Source: CAYLSV01 sp964386435 (lineage in GTDB: Bacteria; Planctomycetota; Phycisphaerae; Tepidisphaerales; Tepidisphaeraceae). From it: a DNA stretch of 64,000 nt. The notes under the pieces were generated by a model, which did not search any database, was not told the origin of the DNA, and saw nothing but the letters and a program-made list of their open reading frames with translations. Location: positions 12,655 to 76,654 of the forward strand of contig CAYLSV010000007.1 of the NCBI GenBank assembly GCA_964386435.1. The letters are read 5' to 3'. Of this stretch, positions 1 through 7,671 are shown piece by piece (the stretch's first letter is position 1; each line of letters starts with the position of its first letter). Made by a program: the position numbers and the translations under genes.

Positions 1-1149
1 CGCGCACTCGCCGACCGCGAAGAGGCCGGACACGGTGGTGCGGGCTTCGAGGTCGGCCGCGATGCCGCCGATCATGTAGTGGGCCGACGGATGGACCGGG
101 ATCGGGTCGGTCGCCGGGTCCAGATCGAACTGCCCGGCGAGCTTGATCAGGCCGGGGAAGCGGCTGCGGAATTTCTCGGCGTCGAGGTGGCGGGCGTCGA
201 GGAAGACGTGCGTGTGGCCGGTGTCGCGAATGCGTTTCACGATGCCGCGGGCGACCACGTCGCGCGGGGCCAGCTCGCCGTCGGGGTGGTACAGCGGCAT
301 GAACCGCTCGCCGGCGTTGTCGATGAGGTGGGCCCCCTCGCCGCGGACGGCCTCGGTGATCAGCGCCCGCCCGGCCCCGGCGATGTAGAGCGTGGTCGGG
401 TGGAACTGCACCATCTCCATGTCCTGGATGGCGGCCCCGGCCCGGTAGGCCATCGCGTGGCCGTCGGCGGTGGCGATGCTGGGGTTGGTCGTCTCCCGCC
501 ACAACACGCCCGCGCCGCCGGTGGCGAGAATCGTCTGCTTGGCCCAGATGACGGTCAGCTCGTCGTCGACCATCCCGAGCACGCCGGCGCAGCGGCCGTC
601 GTCGTCGGTCAGCAAATCGACGGCCAGCGCGTGCTCGATGATCTGGATCGAATCGCGCGAGCGGACGGTGCGGATCAGCGTGTTCGACAGCTCGCGGCCG
701 GTGGCGTCGCCGAAGGCGTGCAGGATGCGGGCGAAGCTGTGGCCGGCCTCCAGCGTCATCGCGATCTGCCCGGCGGCGTCCTTGTCGAAGTTGGCGCCCC
801 ACCCCAGCAGCTCCAGCACCCGCTCCGGCCCTTCCTCGACGGCCACCCGCACCGCCGCCTCGTTGCACAGCCCCGCCCCGACGGCCAGCGTGTCCTGGAC
901 GTGGCTCTCGACCGAGTCGTGCTCGTGATCCATGACCGCCGCGATGCCGCCCTGGGCGTACCAGGTGTTGGACTCGGCGATCGTGTCCTTCGTCAGCAGC
1001 AGCACTTCCGCTCCGCCATCCGCCGCTGCGATGGCCGCCCGCAGGCCGGCCACGCCGCCACCGACGATGAGCACGTCCGCCTCCCGCTGCGGCAGCCGCT
1101 TGGCCTTGAACGGCAAGAGGTACCGACGCTGGGTGAGGGGCTCGAACAC
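1..1149 (-). CDS. nadB: L-aspartate oxidase, C-terminus cut by window edge
   Basis: The minus-strand frame encodes a flavoprotein of the NadB/SdhA family. It should oxidise L-aspartate to iminoaspartate, the first step of NAD biosynthesis from aspartate. Near the N-terminus it reads ADVLIVGGGVAGLRAAIAA, a Rossmann dinucleotide-binding motif, and it ends at the window edge with HPSAHYMIGGIAADL and GLFAVGECA, the conserved substrate and FAD segment; this matches L-aspartate oxidase better than succinate dehydrogenase. About 383 codons are present of the roughly 530 usual for the family. The start is taken as the GTG at 1149-1147, whose last coding-strand G-sharing overlap with the TAG stop of the upstream gene (TAGTG) suggests translational coupling. 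A remote nadB role with only complex I and small hypothetical genes next to it is unremarkable. Confidence 0.88.
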   Translation of the reverse strand, partial: MFEPLTQRRYLLPFKAKRLPQREADVLIVGGGVAGLRAAIAAADGGAEVLLLTKDTIAESNTWYAQGGIAAVMDHEHDSVESHVQDTLAVGAGLCNEAAVRVAVEEGPERVLELLGWGANFDKDAAGQIAMTLEAGHSFARILHAFGDATGRELSNTLIRTVRSRDSIQIIEHALAVDLLTDDDGRCAGVLGMVDDELTVIWAKQTILATGGAGVLWRETTNPSIATADGHAMAYRAGAAIQDMEMVQFHPTTLYIAGAGRALITEAVRGEGAHLIDNAGERFMPLYHPDGELAPRDVVARGIVKRIRDTGHTHVFLDARHLDAEKFRSRFPGLIKLAGQFDLDPATDPIPVHPSAHYMIGGIAADLEARTTVSGLFAVGECA

Positions 1150-1577
1150 TACTCGGCCGCCTTGGTCACGGGCACGCGCGGCACATGGCCAAGACGCCTA
1201 GCCAGATCGAACGCCGGGCGGTTGCGTCCTTCTTCGGGGTAGGGGAGCTTCCACTGCATCAGGTAATCCAAGCCTTCGCGCCGGCAGCGGATGTAGCGGG
1301 CGAAATGGGCTTCACACTCACCCGATACGTTGCCTTTGAGGATGGGGCCAACGCGTGTTCCCTCGTCGAGGTCTGGCCACTCGACGGTGTCGCGCATGAA
1401 CGTCATGTTCTCCAACTCCTCCTGGCCGGCGACCAGCAGGCGGGGCGAGAAGTCGATGCCGAAGCGGACTTCTTGTCCGTCCTGAAGCTGCAGGACGATG
1501 TCGTCGCCGTCGACGCGGGCATCCGTGATCGTGTGATCGACCCCTTGAGCCGCATCAAGTGTTGCCGAAGAAATCAT
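1149..1577 (-). CDS. DUF2442-like protein with C-terminal extension
   Basis: A protein of 142 residues from the ATG at 1577. The N-terminal 70 residues (ITDARVDGDDIVLQLQDGQ followed by FSPRLL and a VEWPDLDEG segment) resemble DUF2442, a small domain commonly encoded next to DUF4160 proteins in toxin-antitoxin-like pairs. Here the DUF4160 gene lies immediately upstream and overlaps by 23 bp, which supports the assignment. The last 60 residues (CEAHFARYIRCRREGLDYL and a basic tail) are an extension I do not recognise. Translation probably continues into nadB through a TAGTG overlap. A longer reading from further upstream would run through the DUF4160 gene, so the internal ATG is preferred. The function is not established by the sequence. 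Confidence 0.6.
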   Translation of the reverse strand: MISSATLDAAQGVDHTITDARVDGDDIVLQLQDGQEVRFGIDFSPRLLVAGQEELENMTFMRDTVEWPDLDEGTRVGPILKGNVSGECEAHFARYIRCRREGLDYLMQWKLPYPEEGRNRPAFDLARRLGHVPRVPVTKAAE

Positions 1578-1794
1578 GCCATGCCTCCAGAAGCTCGGTT
1601 CGCCGTTCCTGCAAGATCTTCTCGATCCTACGCAACTCAACTTCACTGAATCGACCGCCGTCGGCCCGCTTCAGCGGGCTCAGCCAGTATTTCGCCTTGA
1701 GGTTGTCGCGCTTGATGTGCACGTGCGGCGGCTCACTCTCGTCGGCGGCGAAGAAGCTGAAGTGGTAAGGACCGTCCCGGAAGACCAGTGGCAT
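1555..1794 (-). CDS. DUF4160 domain protein
   Basis: A 79-residue protein with the DUF4160 hallmarks: FRDGPYHFSFFAADESEPPHVHIKR near the N-terminus, then KYWLSPLKRADGGRFSEVELRRIEKIL and a C-terminal LLEAWHDFF. These proteins are typically paired with DUF2442 partners and have been proposed to act as toxin-like halves of small operons; the activity is not shown here. The ATG at 1794 is preceded by GGAGGAG at a good distance, a strong ribosome binding site. The gene starts 16 bp after the nuoC stop and overlaps the DUF2442-like gene, so nuoC, DUF4160, DUF2442 and nadB form an unbroken minus-strand run. Confidence 0.8.
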   Translation of the reverse strand: MPLVFRDGPYHFSFFAADESEPPHVHIKRDNLKAKYWLSPLKRADGGRFSEVELRRIEKILQERRTELLEAWHDFFGNT

Positions 1795-1810
1795 CGCATG
1801 CTCCTCCGCC

Positions 1811-2446
1811 TCACGCCGTTTCGCGGGTGACGATTTTGTAGCCTTCGCGTTCGCCGACGCCGCGGAGGGGGTAGTCCTTGCGCAGCGGGTAGTTGCCGAA
1901 GCCGTTCCAAGTCATGATGCGGCGGAGGTCGGGGTGGCCGGTGAAGACGATGCCCATCATGTCGTACGCCTCGCGCTCCATCCAGTCGGCACTGGGCCAG
2001 ACGGTGGTGACGGTGGGCAGCTTCAGACCGGGATCACCCTTTTCCTGGACCTCCTCGTCGCGGAACGTGTTCCACTTGCTGCCCGGGGCGGTGGGGTGCT
2101 CGGGGTCGAGGAAGACCTTGAGCCACAGGCGGCTGTTGTGCGGCAAACTCAGCAGGCCGTAGTTGATGCAGAACCGCCCGGGCATTTTCAGCGGGTAGCC
2201 GAGGTAGTCGACGGCGTTGAGCTCCAAGAGCTGGTCGTACCGCAGGTTCGGGTCGTCCCGCAAAAAGCCGCAGACTTCTTCGATTTTCTCACGCGGCACG
2301 ACCAGCGAGACCATGTCGCGGAACTCGCGGGCAAGCCACTTGAACTCGGGAAACTGCCGCTTGAGCGGGGCGATGGCCGGGTGATCAATGGTGCGGCGGG
2401 CGGTGTTGCTCGGGTTTTGCGTGGCGGCAGACGTCTCGTCGGGCAT
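1811..2446 (-). CDS. nuoC: NADH-quinone oxidoreductase subunit C
   Basis: A 211-residue protein of the 30 kDa subunit family of complex I. It forms part of the peripheral arm at the cytoplasmic face of the membrane, next to NuoD and NuoB. Diagnostic segments are the C-terminal SADWMEREAYDMMGIVF, GHPDLRRIMTW and PLRKDYPL. Length is normal for a stand-alone NuoC, not the NuoCD fusion. The first 20 residues are low-complexity and unlike the family. The gene is a singleton for complex I here: no nuoB or nuoD adjoins it, and nuoI and nuoH lie 11 and 15 kb away on the same strand. It diverges from the lipid kinase gene across a 55-bp gap that must hold both promoters. Confidence 0.93.
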   Translation of the reverse strand: MPDETSAATQNPSNTARRTIDHPAIAPLKRQFPEFKWLAREFRDMVSLVVPREKIEEVCGFLRDDPNLRYDQLLELNAVDYLGYPLKMPGRFCINYGLLSLPHNSRLWLKVFLDPEHPTAPGSKWNTFRDEEVQEKGDPGLKLPTVTTVWPSADWMEREAYDMMGIVFTGHPDLRRIMTWNGFGNYPLRKDYPLRGVGEREGYKIVTRETA

Positions 2447-2501
2447 GGCCGCAGCTTAGACGACTCGCCCGCCGGCCGCACCTCACTACACTACCCCAAT
2501 C

Positions 2502-3479
2502 TTGCCCGACTGCGTCATCTACAACCCCAACGCCGGCAGCGCCGACGAACTTGAAGCACACCACGACGCCCTGCGCGACCTCGGCTTCGATTTGTGCCCC
2601 AGCAGCAGCCCCGACGACGCCAAGCAGATGGCCATCGAGCGGGCGACCTCGGGCATGTGCCGGATCGTCGCCGCCGGGGGCGACGGCACGGTGAACAGCG
2701 TCGCCTCGGGCATTCTCGACGCCGGCGTCGAGCAACCGCCGGCGCTGGGCGTGTTGCCGCTGGGCACTGGCAACGATTACCGCCGCTCGCTGCACATGCC
2801 CGACGACGTCGGCGAGGCCGTGGCGGCGCTGGGCGGGGCGGTGGTGAAGCACGCCGATGTGATGCGCTACACGATCAACGGCGACGACGGCCGCCGCGAG
2901 GGCTGGGCGATCAACCTGCTCAGCGGCGGCTTCGGCGGCGAGCTGCACGAGCACCTCACCGACGAGATCAAGCAGCGGTGGGGCGTGTTAGCCTACCTGC
3001 GTGTCGCCGCCGTCGCCGCGGCTGATCCGACGGCGTACGCCGCCACGCTGAGCGTCTTTGGTGCCGAACCGGCCGGCCAAGACGAGGCCGACGTCGAAGA
3101 AGGCTTGGCCCTGTCGAACATCGTCGTCGCCAACGGCCGGTACGTGGGCGGCGGGTTCGTCGCGGCGCCCGACGCCGACCCGTTTGACGGCAAGCTCAAC
3201 GTCGTCGTCATCCAGCCGCCCCGGCACGTGGGCGAGTCGATCGCCATCGCCGCCCGCGTGATGGCCGCCGACCTTGGGGCCGATTACACCGACAGCGCCG
3301 CCGTCCGCACCTGGCACGCCCGCGGCGTCCGCCTGACCAGCGAGCCGCCGATGCCGATCACGATCGACGGCGAGATCACCGTCGCCCGGGAGCTGATCGC
3401 CGAGGTCCACCGTGCCGCCCTGCCGGTGCTGGTGCCGTCAGGCAGTACCGATGACGCCGACGCAGAGCCGCGCCCGTGA
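2502..3479 (+). CDS. Diacylglycerol/lipid kinase family protein
   Basis: A 325-residue protein of the DAGK catalytic family (YegS/DgkB/BmrU type), which phosphorylates a lipid or sphingosine-like substrate with ATP at the cytoplasmic membrane face. The nucleotide-binding motif GGDGT is at residues 59-63 and the second motif LPLGTGNDYRR at about 85-95; the C-terminal half has the expected VANGRYVGGGF and DPFDGKLNVVV beta-sandwich segments. The start is a TTG at 2502, chosen because the protein begins directly with the family's YNPNAGS segment; no better in-frame ATG lies upstream. The lipid substrate cannot be told from the sequence. A 9-bp stem hairpin follows the stop. Confidence 0.88.
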   Translation: MPDCVIYNPNAGSADELEAHHDALRDLGFDLCPSSSPDDAKQMAIERATSGMCRIVAAGGDGTVNSVASGILDAGVEQPPALGVLPLGTGNDYRRSLHMPDDVGEAVAALGGAVVKHADVMRYTINGDDGRREGWAINLLSGGFGGELHEHLTDEIKQRWGVLAYLRVAAVAAADPTAYAATLSVFGAEPAGQDEADVEEGLALSNIVVANGRYVGGGFVAAPDADPFDGKLNVVVIQPPRHVGESIAIAARVMAADLGADYTDSAAVRTWHARGVRLTSEPPMPITIDGEITVARELIAEVHRAALPVLVPSGSTDDADAEPRP

Positions 3480-3510
3480 GGAAGCGGCGCCGTGTCGGCG
3501 TCGTTCGTCT

Positions 3511-3538
3511 TTGCCACGCGTCGCGCCTTGCGTGGCAA
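3511..3538 (+). terminator. Hairpin after lipid kinase gene
   Basis: Perfect 9-bp inverted repeat TTGCCACGC / GCGTGGCAA separated by 10 nt, in the 70-bp gap between the lipid kinase stop and the endonuclease III start. There is no clear T-run, so intrinsic termination is only a suggestion. Confidence 0.4.
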
Positions 3539-3549
3539 TACTCCCCGCC

Positions 3550-4254
3550 ATGCCGCGTGAGTCGAAAACCGTGCAGCGTCGCCGGGAGCGGGTCGATGCC
3601 ATTCTGCCGATGCTGTGGCGGCTGTACCCGGACGCCTCGTGCTCGCTTGATTTCTCGACACCGCTGGAACTGGTCGTGGCGACGATCCTTTCGGCCCAAT
3701 GCACCGACGAGCGGGTGAACCGCACGACGCCGGCGTTGTTCGCGAAGTACCAGTCGGCCGCCGATTACGCCGCGGCGGAGATGGACGAACTGGAAAGCCT
3801 CGTCGCCTCCTGCGGCTTTTTCCGCCAGAAAGCCAAAAGCATCCAAGCCATGGCCCAGGCGCTGGTCGACCACCATGACGGCGAAGTGCCGGCCGACATG
3901 GCGCAACTCACCAAGCTCCGCGGCGTGGGCCGCAAGACCGCCAACGTCGTCCTTGGCAACGCGTTTGGCATCAACGCGGGCGTCACCGTCGACACCCACG
4001 TCGGTCGCCTCGCCCGCCGATTGGGTCTGACGAGACACGACGACGCCGTGAAAGTCGAGCACGACCTGATCCCGATCGTCCCGCAAACGCAGTGGGCCGA
4101 CTGGAGCCACCTGCTCATCCGCCACGGCCGGGCCCTGTGCACCAGCCAACGCCCCAAGTGCGAGGCCTGCCCGCTGTTCATCCACTGCCCCACCGGCCCC
4201 AAAGTGATCGCCGAACGCGAGAAGCCCAAACGCCGCAAGCCAAAGCCGAAGTAG
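3550..4254 (+). CDS. nth: Endonuclease III
   Basis: A 234-residue HhH-GPD base-excision repair glycosylase/AP lyase that removes oxidised pyrimidines. The helix-hairpin-helix LRGVGRKTANVVLGN carries the catalytic lysine at residue 129, and VTVDTHVGRLARRLGL carries the catalytic aspartate at 148. The C-terminal C-x6-C-x2-C-x5-C iron-sulfur loop is intact (C-TSQRPK-C-EA-C-PLFIH-C). The N-terminal DNA-binding segment reads LSAQCTDERVN where most homologues have LSAQATD. The start is the ATG at 3550; an upstream extension would overlap the lipid kinase gene and is not conserved-looking. The C-terminus is a short lysine/arginine-rich tail. Confidence 0.95.
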   Translation: MPRESKTVQRRRERVDAILPMLWRLYPDASCSLDFSTPLELVVATILSAQCTDERVNRTTPALFAKYQSAADYAAAEMDELESLVASCGFFRQKAKSIQAMAQALVDHHDGEVPADMAQLTKLRGVGRKTANVVLGNAFGINAGVTVDTHVGRLARRLGLTRHDDAVKVEHDLIPIVPQTQWADWSHLLIRHGRALCTSQRPKCEACPLFIHCPTGPKVIAEREKPKRRKPKPK

Positions 4255-4290
4255 GTTCTTGCGGGGCCTCTGCTCGACAGCCGACACGCC

Positions 4291-4306
4291 GACGCCGGGC
4301 GTCTTT
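4291..4306 (+). terminator. Possible intrinsic terminator after nth
   Basis: GACGC-cgg-GCGTC followed by TTT, 36 nt beyond the nth stop codon. The stem is only 5-6 bp, so support is modest. Confidence 0.4.
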
Positions 4307-4357
4307 CCATCCACCACGCGTCCAAGCACGGCAGGGCGGTTTGCACCAGGATCTGAC

Positions 4358-4396
4358 GTCGCTGAAACTACTGCCGCCTCGTGGAGGCGGGGCTTG
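4358..4396 (+). repeat. Dispersed palindromic repeat, single arm
   Basis: One arm of a repeat family seen in several gaps of this window: it starts GTCGCTGAAACTACTGCC, contains the small hairpin CCGCCTC-gtg-GAGGCGG, and ends GGGCTTG. Compare the full inverted pairs at 7489-7596, 25187-25290 and 55919-56070. No opposing arm is present in this gap. Confidence 0.6.
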
Positions 4397-4536
4397 ACGG
4401 TCCGGAACATGCGTCTCACCCACTGAAAGGCATCGCCCCAGAATCGGAGGAGGTTTGCCGGGATGCCGAAGTGCCGGTTGGGGTGCGATTTGGGGTCAGC
4501 TTGGGGCACCCGCCTTGTCTGGTCCGACGGTGTGGG

Positions 4537-6579
4537 TCAGCGGCCGACGTTGAGTGTGCGGATGCTTTCATCCAGCTTTTGCTCGGCGGCATTGATTTGC
4601 TGTTGCAACTCCAACCGTTGTTCCTGCAGCGCTTCGATCTGGGTTTCCTGCTCGTTGAGCTTCGTCAAGAGGCGGTTGTAGTAATCGCCTTGGCGGTTGA
4701 CGCTTTCCATGTTCTGGCGGATGCGTTGCTGCTCCTGAGCGATCTCGTTGATCTGACCGGCGGCTTGCTGCTCCTGCTGGCGGAGCGTTTCAAGGGCCTG
4801 CTTTTCCTGGATGATTTGCCGGAGGGCTTTGCGGACCTCGTCGTCCAGTTGTCCGGTGCGGGTCAGGCTGATCAGGCTGCCGACGTCGCGGCCGAGCAGG
4901 GCGATTTGCTGGCGGGTGGTGGTTTGCTGGGTGACCTTGAACTCGCCGAGCTCGCCGGCGGGCAGCTCGACGCGGAAGCGGTGGAGGTCGGCGGTCGTCT
5001 CGTCGGGATCGGGCGTATCAGCCAACTCCCAGCCTTGGCGGCGGGGGTGCTCGATGACGACGGTCTTGTCGTCGCTCGCGCTGCTGTCGAGCTTGTAGGT
5101 CGTCGTCTGCTGCTGCAGACGGGTGAGCTCGAGCGTGCCCTTGACGATCTTGGCGGCGGTGAGGGTTTGGTCGCCGGTTTGCTCGACGTCGGCTTTGATC
5201 TCCTGGTCGACGCCGAAGCTGAGCATGCGGTTGCCGCCGGGCGGGGTGTCGACGAGTTGGGCGTCGCCTTGGTAGTCGCTGCCGTCGTAAACCGTCACCG
5301 GCCCCGGCGGCAGGTGGCTGTCGGTGTCGTTGGTGAGCTTGGCCCCGAGCAGCGGGTGGTCGGCGAGGACCGCGGCGTTGAAAATGCTCAGCGGCTCGGC
5401 CGTCACCTGGCCGATGATGATCGGGATCATCGCCCCGCTCTGCCGCGGCAGCTTCACGCTCGGCACGGTGTACTCGAACAGCGCCCCGGCCTCGCCACCG
5501 CTGGCCGCGGCGGCGACGCCGGCGGTCGGATCGAATGCGGCTGAGGCAGGTGCCGGGGCCGACATCGATAGATCGGCAGCCTCATCGGCCAAGTCCTCGC
5601 TAAGCATGCCCGACATTCGCGCCGCCCGCCGCTTGAGTTGCATTGGCTCTTTCTCCTCAATGCCCCCGGCGTAGCTCTGCGGCACCACGGCGGCGTACAC
5701 CGGCACGTCCACGTTCGGGCGGTCGACGTACAGCGGGGCGTACAGATCCATCTCGAAGCTCACCGGCCGGCCGCTGACCAGGGAGAGCTGCACGTTGTCC
5801 CAGTCGAAGTCCGTCTGGTTCTCCACGACGGCCCAACCCTGCACCGCCGCCGCGTCGTCGCCGTCGCCTTGGCCCAGGACGAGGCGATAGCTGGTTTTCC
5901 AGATCGGCTGGGCGACGACGTAGCCGAAGACGACCTGCCGCTGGCCGTCGCCGTTGAAGTTCAGCGTGATCGCCTTCTTGTCGGCATCGCGAGCCTCGGC
6001 CACGGCGGCAAGCGCCCGCTCCAAGTCCTGCCGAAGCTGCTCGTCGGCGATCTCGATGCCGCGGACCTCGCCGACGTCCACGCTCCGCAAGCTGGTGCCG
6101 GTGAACAGGTTCAGGATCGTGACGTCGACGGCCTCGTCGTCCACCGGCTTCGTCTGGATTTCGACGCCCAGCACGGTGCCGTTGATCTCCTCGCCGGTCA
6201 GCTTCACCGTCACCTCGGCCCCCCGCAGTTGCCGCAGAATCGCCGCCAAGTTCGGCTCGCCCCGCAAATCGAGCCGGAAGCTGCCCAGCGTCTTGCCCAG
6301 CGGGTCGGCCGACGGGAACGTGACCGGCCCGACCTGCCCCCCGGCGTCGGAGAGGATCAGGCTCTTGAGCAAGTCGTTCACCTGATCCGCCGGAAATCGC
6401 AGCGTCGCCGATGCGTCGCCGTCGATCTCGCCGCCGTGGGTGAATGTCCCGACGCCGCTGGTGAACAGCGTCACCCGCCGCACCGGCACCTCGGCCTCGG
6501 CGGGGACATCATCTTGGGCAAGGGCCATCATCGGCACAGTAAGCGCCGCCGCGGCGGCAAGGGTAAGAAGGCGGTTCAT
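4537..6579 (-). CDS. Secreted DUF4139-like protein
   Basis: A 680-residue protein with a Sec signal peptide (MNRLLTLAAAAALTVPMMALAQ). The body resembles the DUF4140/DUF4139 family of exported beta-rich proteins: an early VRRVTLFTSGVGTFTHGG segment, IWKTSYRLVL, and VVENQTDFDWDNVQLSLVSGRP in the middle, the latter being typical of the DUF4139 domain. The last 130 residues are a glutamine/glutamate-rich coiled coil (IIQEKQALETLRQQEQQ onward). The ATG at 6579 is chosen because it begins a proper signal peptide; the longer reading adds 28 residues with no signal character. The biochemical role of the family is unknown. It stands alone between nth and the methyltransferase gene. Confidence 0.75.
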   Translation of the reverse strand: MNRLLTLAAAAALTVPMMALAQDDVPAEAEVPVRRVTLFTSGVGTFTHGGEIDGDASATLRFPADQVNDLLKSLILSDAGGQVGPVTFPSADPLGKTLGSFRLDLRGEPNLAAILRQLRGAEVTVKLTGEEINGTVLGVEIQTKPVDDEAVDVTILNLFTGTSLRSVDVGEVRGIEIADEQLRQDLERALAAVAEARDADKKAITLNFNGDGQRQVVFGYVVAQPIWKTSYRLVLGQGDGDDAAAVQGWAVVENQTDFDWDNVQLSLVSGRPVSFEMDLYAPLYVDRPNVDVPVYAAVVPQSYAGGIEEKEPMQLKRRAARMSGMLSEDLADEAADLSMSAPAPASAAFDPTAGVAAAASGGEAGALFEYTVPSVKLPRQSGAMIPIIIGQVTAEPLSIFNAAVLADHPLLGAKLTNDTDSHLPPGPVTVYDGSDYQGDAQLVDTPPGGNRMLSFGVDQEIKADVEQTGDQTLTAAKIVKGTLELTRLQQQTTTYKLDSSASDDKTVVIEHPRRQGWELADTPDPDETTADLHRFRVELPAGELGEFKVTQQTTTRQQIALLGRDVGSLISLTRTGQLDDEVRKALRQIIQEKQALETLRQQEQQAAGQINEIAQEQQRIRQNMESVNRQGDYYNRLLTKLNEQETQIEALQEQRLELQQQINAAEQKLDESIRTLNVGR

Positions 6580-6646
6580 CGCCGTAGTAGACGCCAGACC
6601 GGCGCGAAAGTTAATGGGTGTTCTCGTCTGGTTTTCACACATCAGT

Positions 6647-6690
6647 GTCGCTGAGGCCTCCAACGCCGCGTGGGCTTCTCTTGCCGCTAA
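6647..6690 (+). repeat. Degenerate arm of dispersed palindromic repeat
   Basis: GTCGCTGAGGCCTCCAACGC followed by GCGTGGGCTTC resembles a single repeat arm of the family at 7489-7596, with several mismatches. It lies in the 131-bp gap between two minus-strand genes. Confidence 0.35.
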
Positions 6691-6710
6691 GGAACAGGTG
6701 GGGTTTCGCG

Positions 6711-7427
6711 CTACGGTGGCCGGCAGCCGATCACGCCGGTGGCGCAGCCGAAGAAGTAGCTCGCCAGCCTCGCCTCCAGGCCGGCCGAGGCGAAAGCGTC
6801 CCGCGCCTGGCGGCAGCCGCCGAAGCGGGTGGTGTAGACGCCCAGTAGGCGGTAGTTATCTGGGTTACCCATGAACAACCGGCCGATCCGCGGAATCACG
6901 CGGTTGAGGTAGAACAGGTACGGCCACCGCAGCAGCCGGTTCGGTGGGACGCTGATCTCAAGGAAGCTGAACGCCCCGCCCGGCCGCAGAATTCGGTGGA
7001 CCTGCTGGGCGAGCTGCTCGATTTGCGTCGGCGAGAACGTCTTGAGCCCGAACGAGCAGATCACCGCATCGGCCGATTGATCCGCCAGCGGCAGCCGCAG
7101 CGCGTCGGCCTGCACCACCGCCATCGGCAGCCGCCGCCGATCCAGCCGCTCTGCCTGCCGGCACATCGCCGCCGACACGTCCACGGCAATGACGGTGCCC
7201 GCCTTGCCCTGTCGGCGCAGCGGGTCGTGGAGCTCGCCCATGCCGCTCATCAGGTCGACCACCGCCGCCGCCGTCGGCAGGTGGATCGCATTAACGCACT
7301 GCCGTCGCCAGCGAATGCAGAAGCCGAAGGAGGAGAAGACATTGACGGTGCCGTAGGTCGTCGACATCTCATCGAACAGCCGCCGGACGAACGCCGGGTC
7401 GTATAGATCAACATCGGCGGGGAACAC
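6711..7427 (-). CDS. UbiE/MenG-like SAM-dependent methyltransferase
   Basis: A 238-residue class I methyltransferase. Motif I is VVDLMSGMGELHDPLRR, the acidic motif II is VIAVDVSAAM, and the post-motif segments ILRPGGAFSFLEISVP and YLFYLNRVIPRIGRLFMGNPDNYRLL closely follow the UbiE/COQ5/MenG family that methylates the quinone ring. Motif I departs from the usual D-x-A/G-x-G-T-G pattern (DLMSGMGE), which may still bind SAM. The start is a GTG at 7427; no strong ribosome binding site is visible. It could be the menaquinone methyltransferase serving complex I and NDH-2 encoded nearby, or a paralogue with another substrate; that part is inference. Confidence 0.7.
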   Translation of the reverse strand: MFPADVDLYDPAFVRRLFDEMSTTYGTVNVFSSFGFCIRWRRQCVNAIHLPTAAAVVDLMSGMGELHDPLRRQGKAGTVIAVDVSAAMCRQAERLDRRRLPMAVVQADALRLPLADQSADAVICSFGLKTFSPTQIEQLAQQVHRILRPGGAFSFLEISVPPNRLLRWPYLFYLNRVIPRIGRLFMGNPDNYRLLGVYTTRFGGCRQARDAFASAGLEARLASYFFGCATGVIGCRPP

Positions 7428-7488
7428 GAACCCGATGGTAAGTCGGGGTTGCGTCCGTCACGCAAGTTCAATTTGCTTGCACCGCCAC

Positions 7489-7596
7489 GTCGCTGAAACC
7501 GCCTCCGCCTCGCAGAGGCGGGGCTTCGCATGCGAGGGCGAGATTGCTCTGGTTCGTGAAGCTCCGCCTCCACAAGGCGGAGGCGGCTTCAGCGAC
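7489..7596 (+). repeat. Dispersed palindromic repeat, complete inverted pair
   Basis: Two 39-nt arms in inverted orientation (7489-7527 and 7558-7596) with 5 mismatches, separated by 30 nt. Each arm starts GTCGCTGAA and ends GCTTC and itself contains a small hairpin around CCGCCTC/GAGGCGG, so the RNA or single-stranded DNA can fold as one long hairpin or as two short ones. It occupies the gap between the methyltransferase and NDH-2 genes. Confidence 0.8.
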
Positions 7597-7671
7597 ACCC
7601 GCACCTGAGTTGGCGGTGTGACAGAAGCCAGCTGCGGCCGGCAATGCGGCGGCCACAATCTTTTTTGCCAC

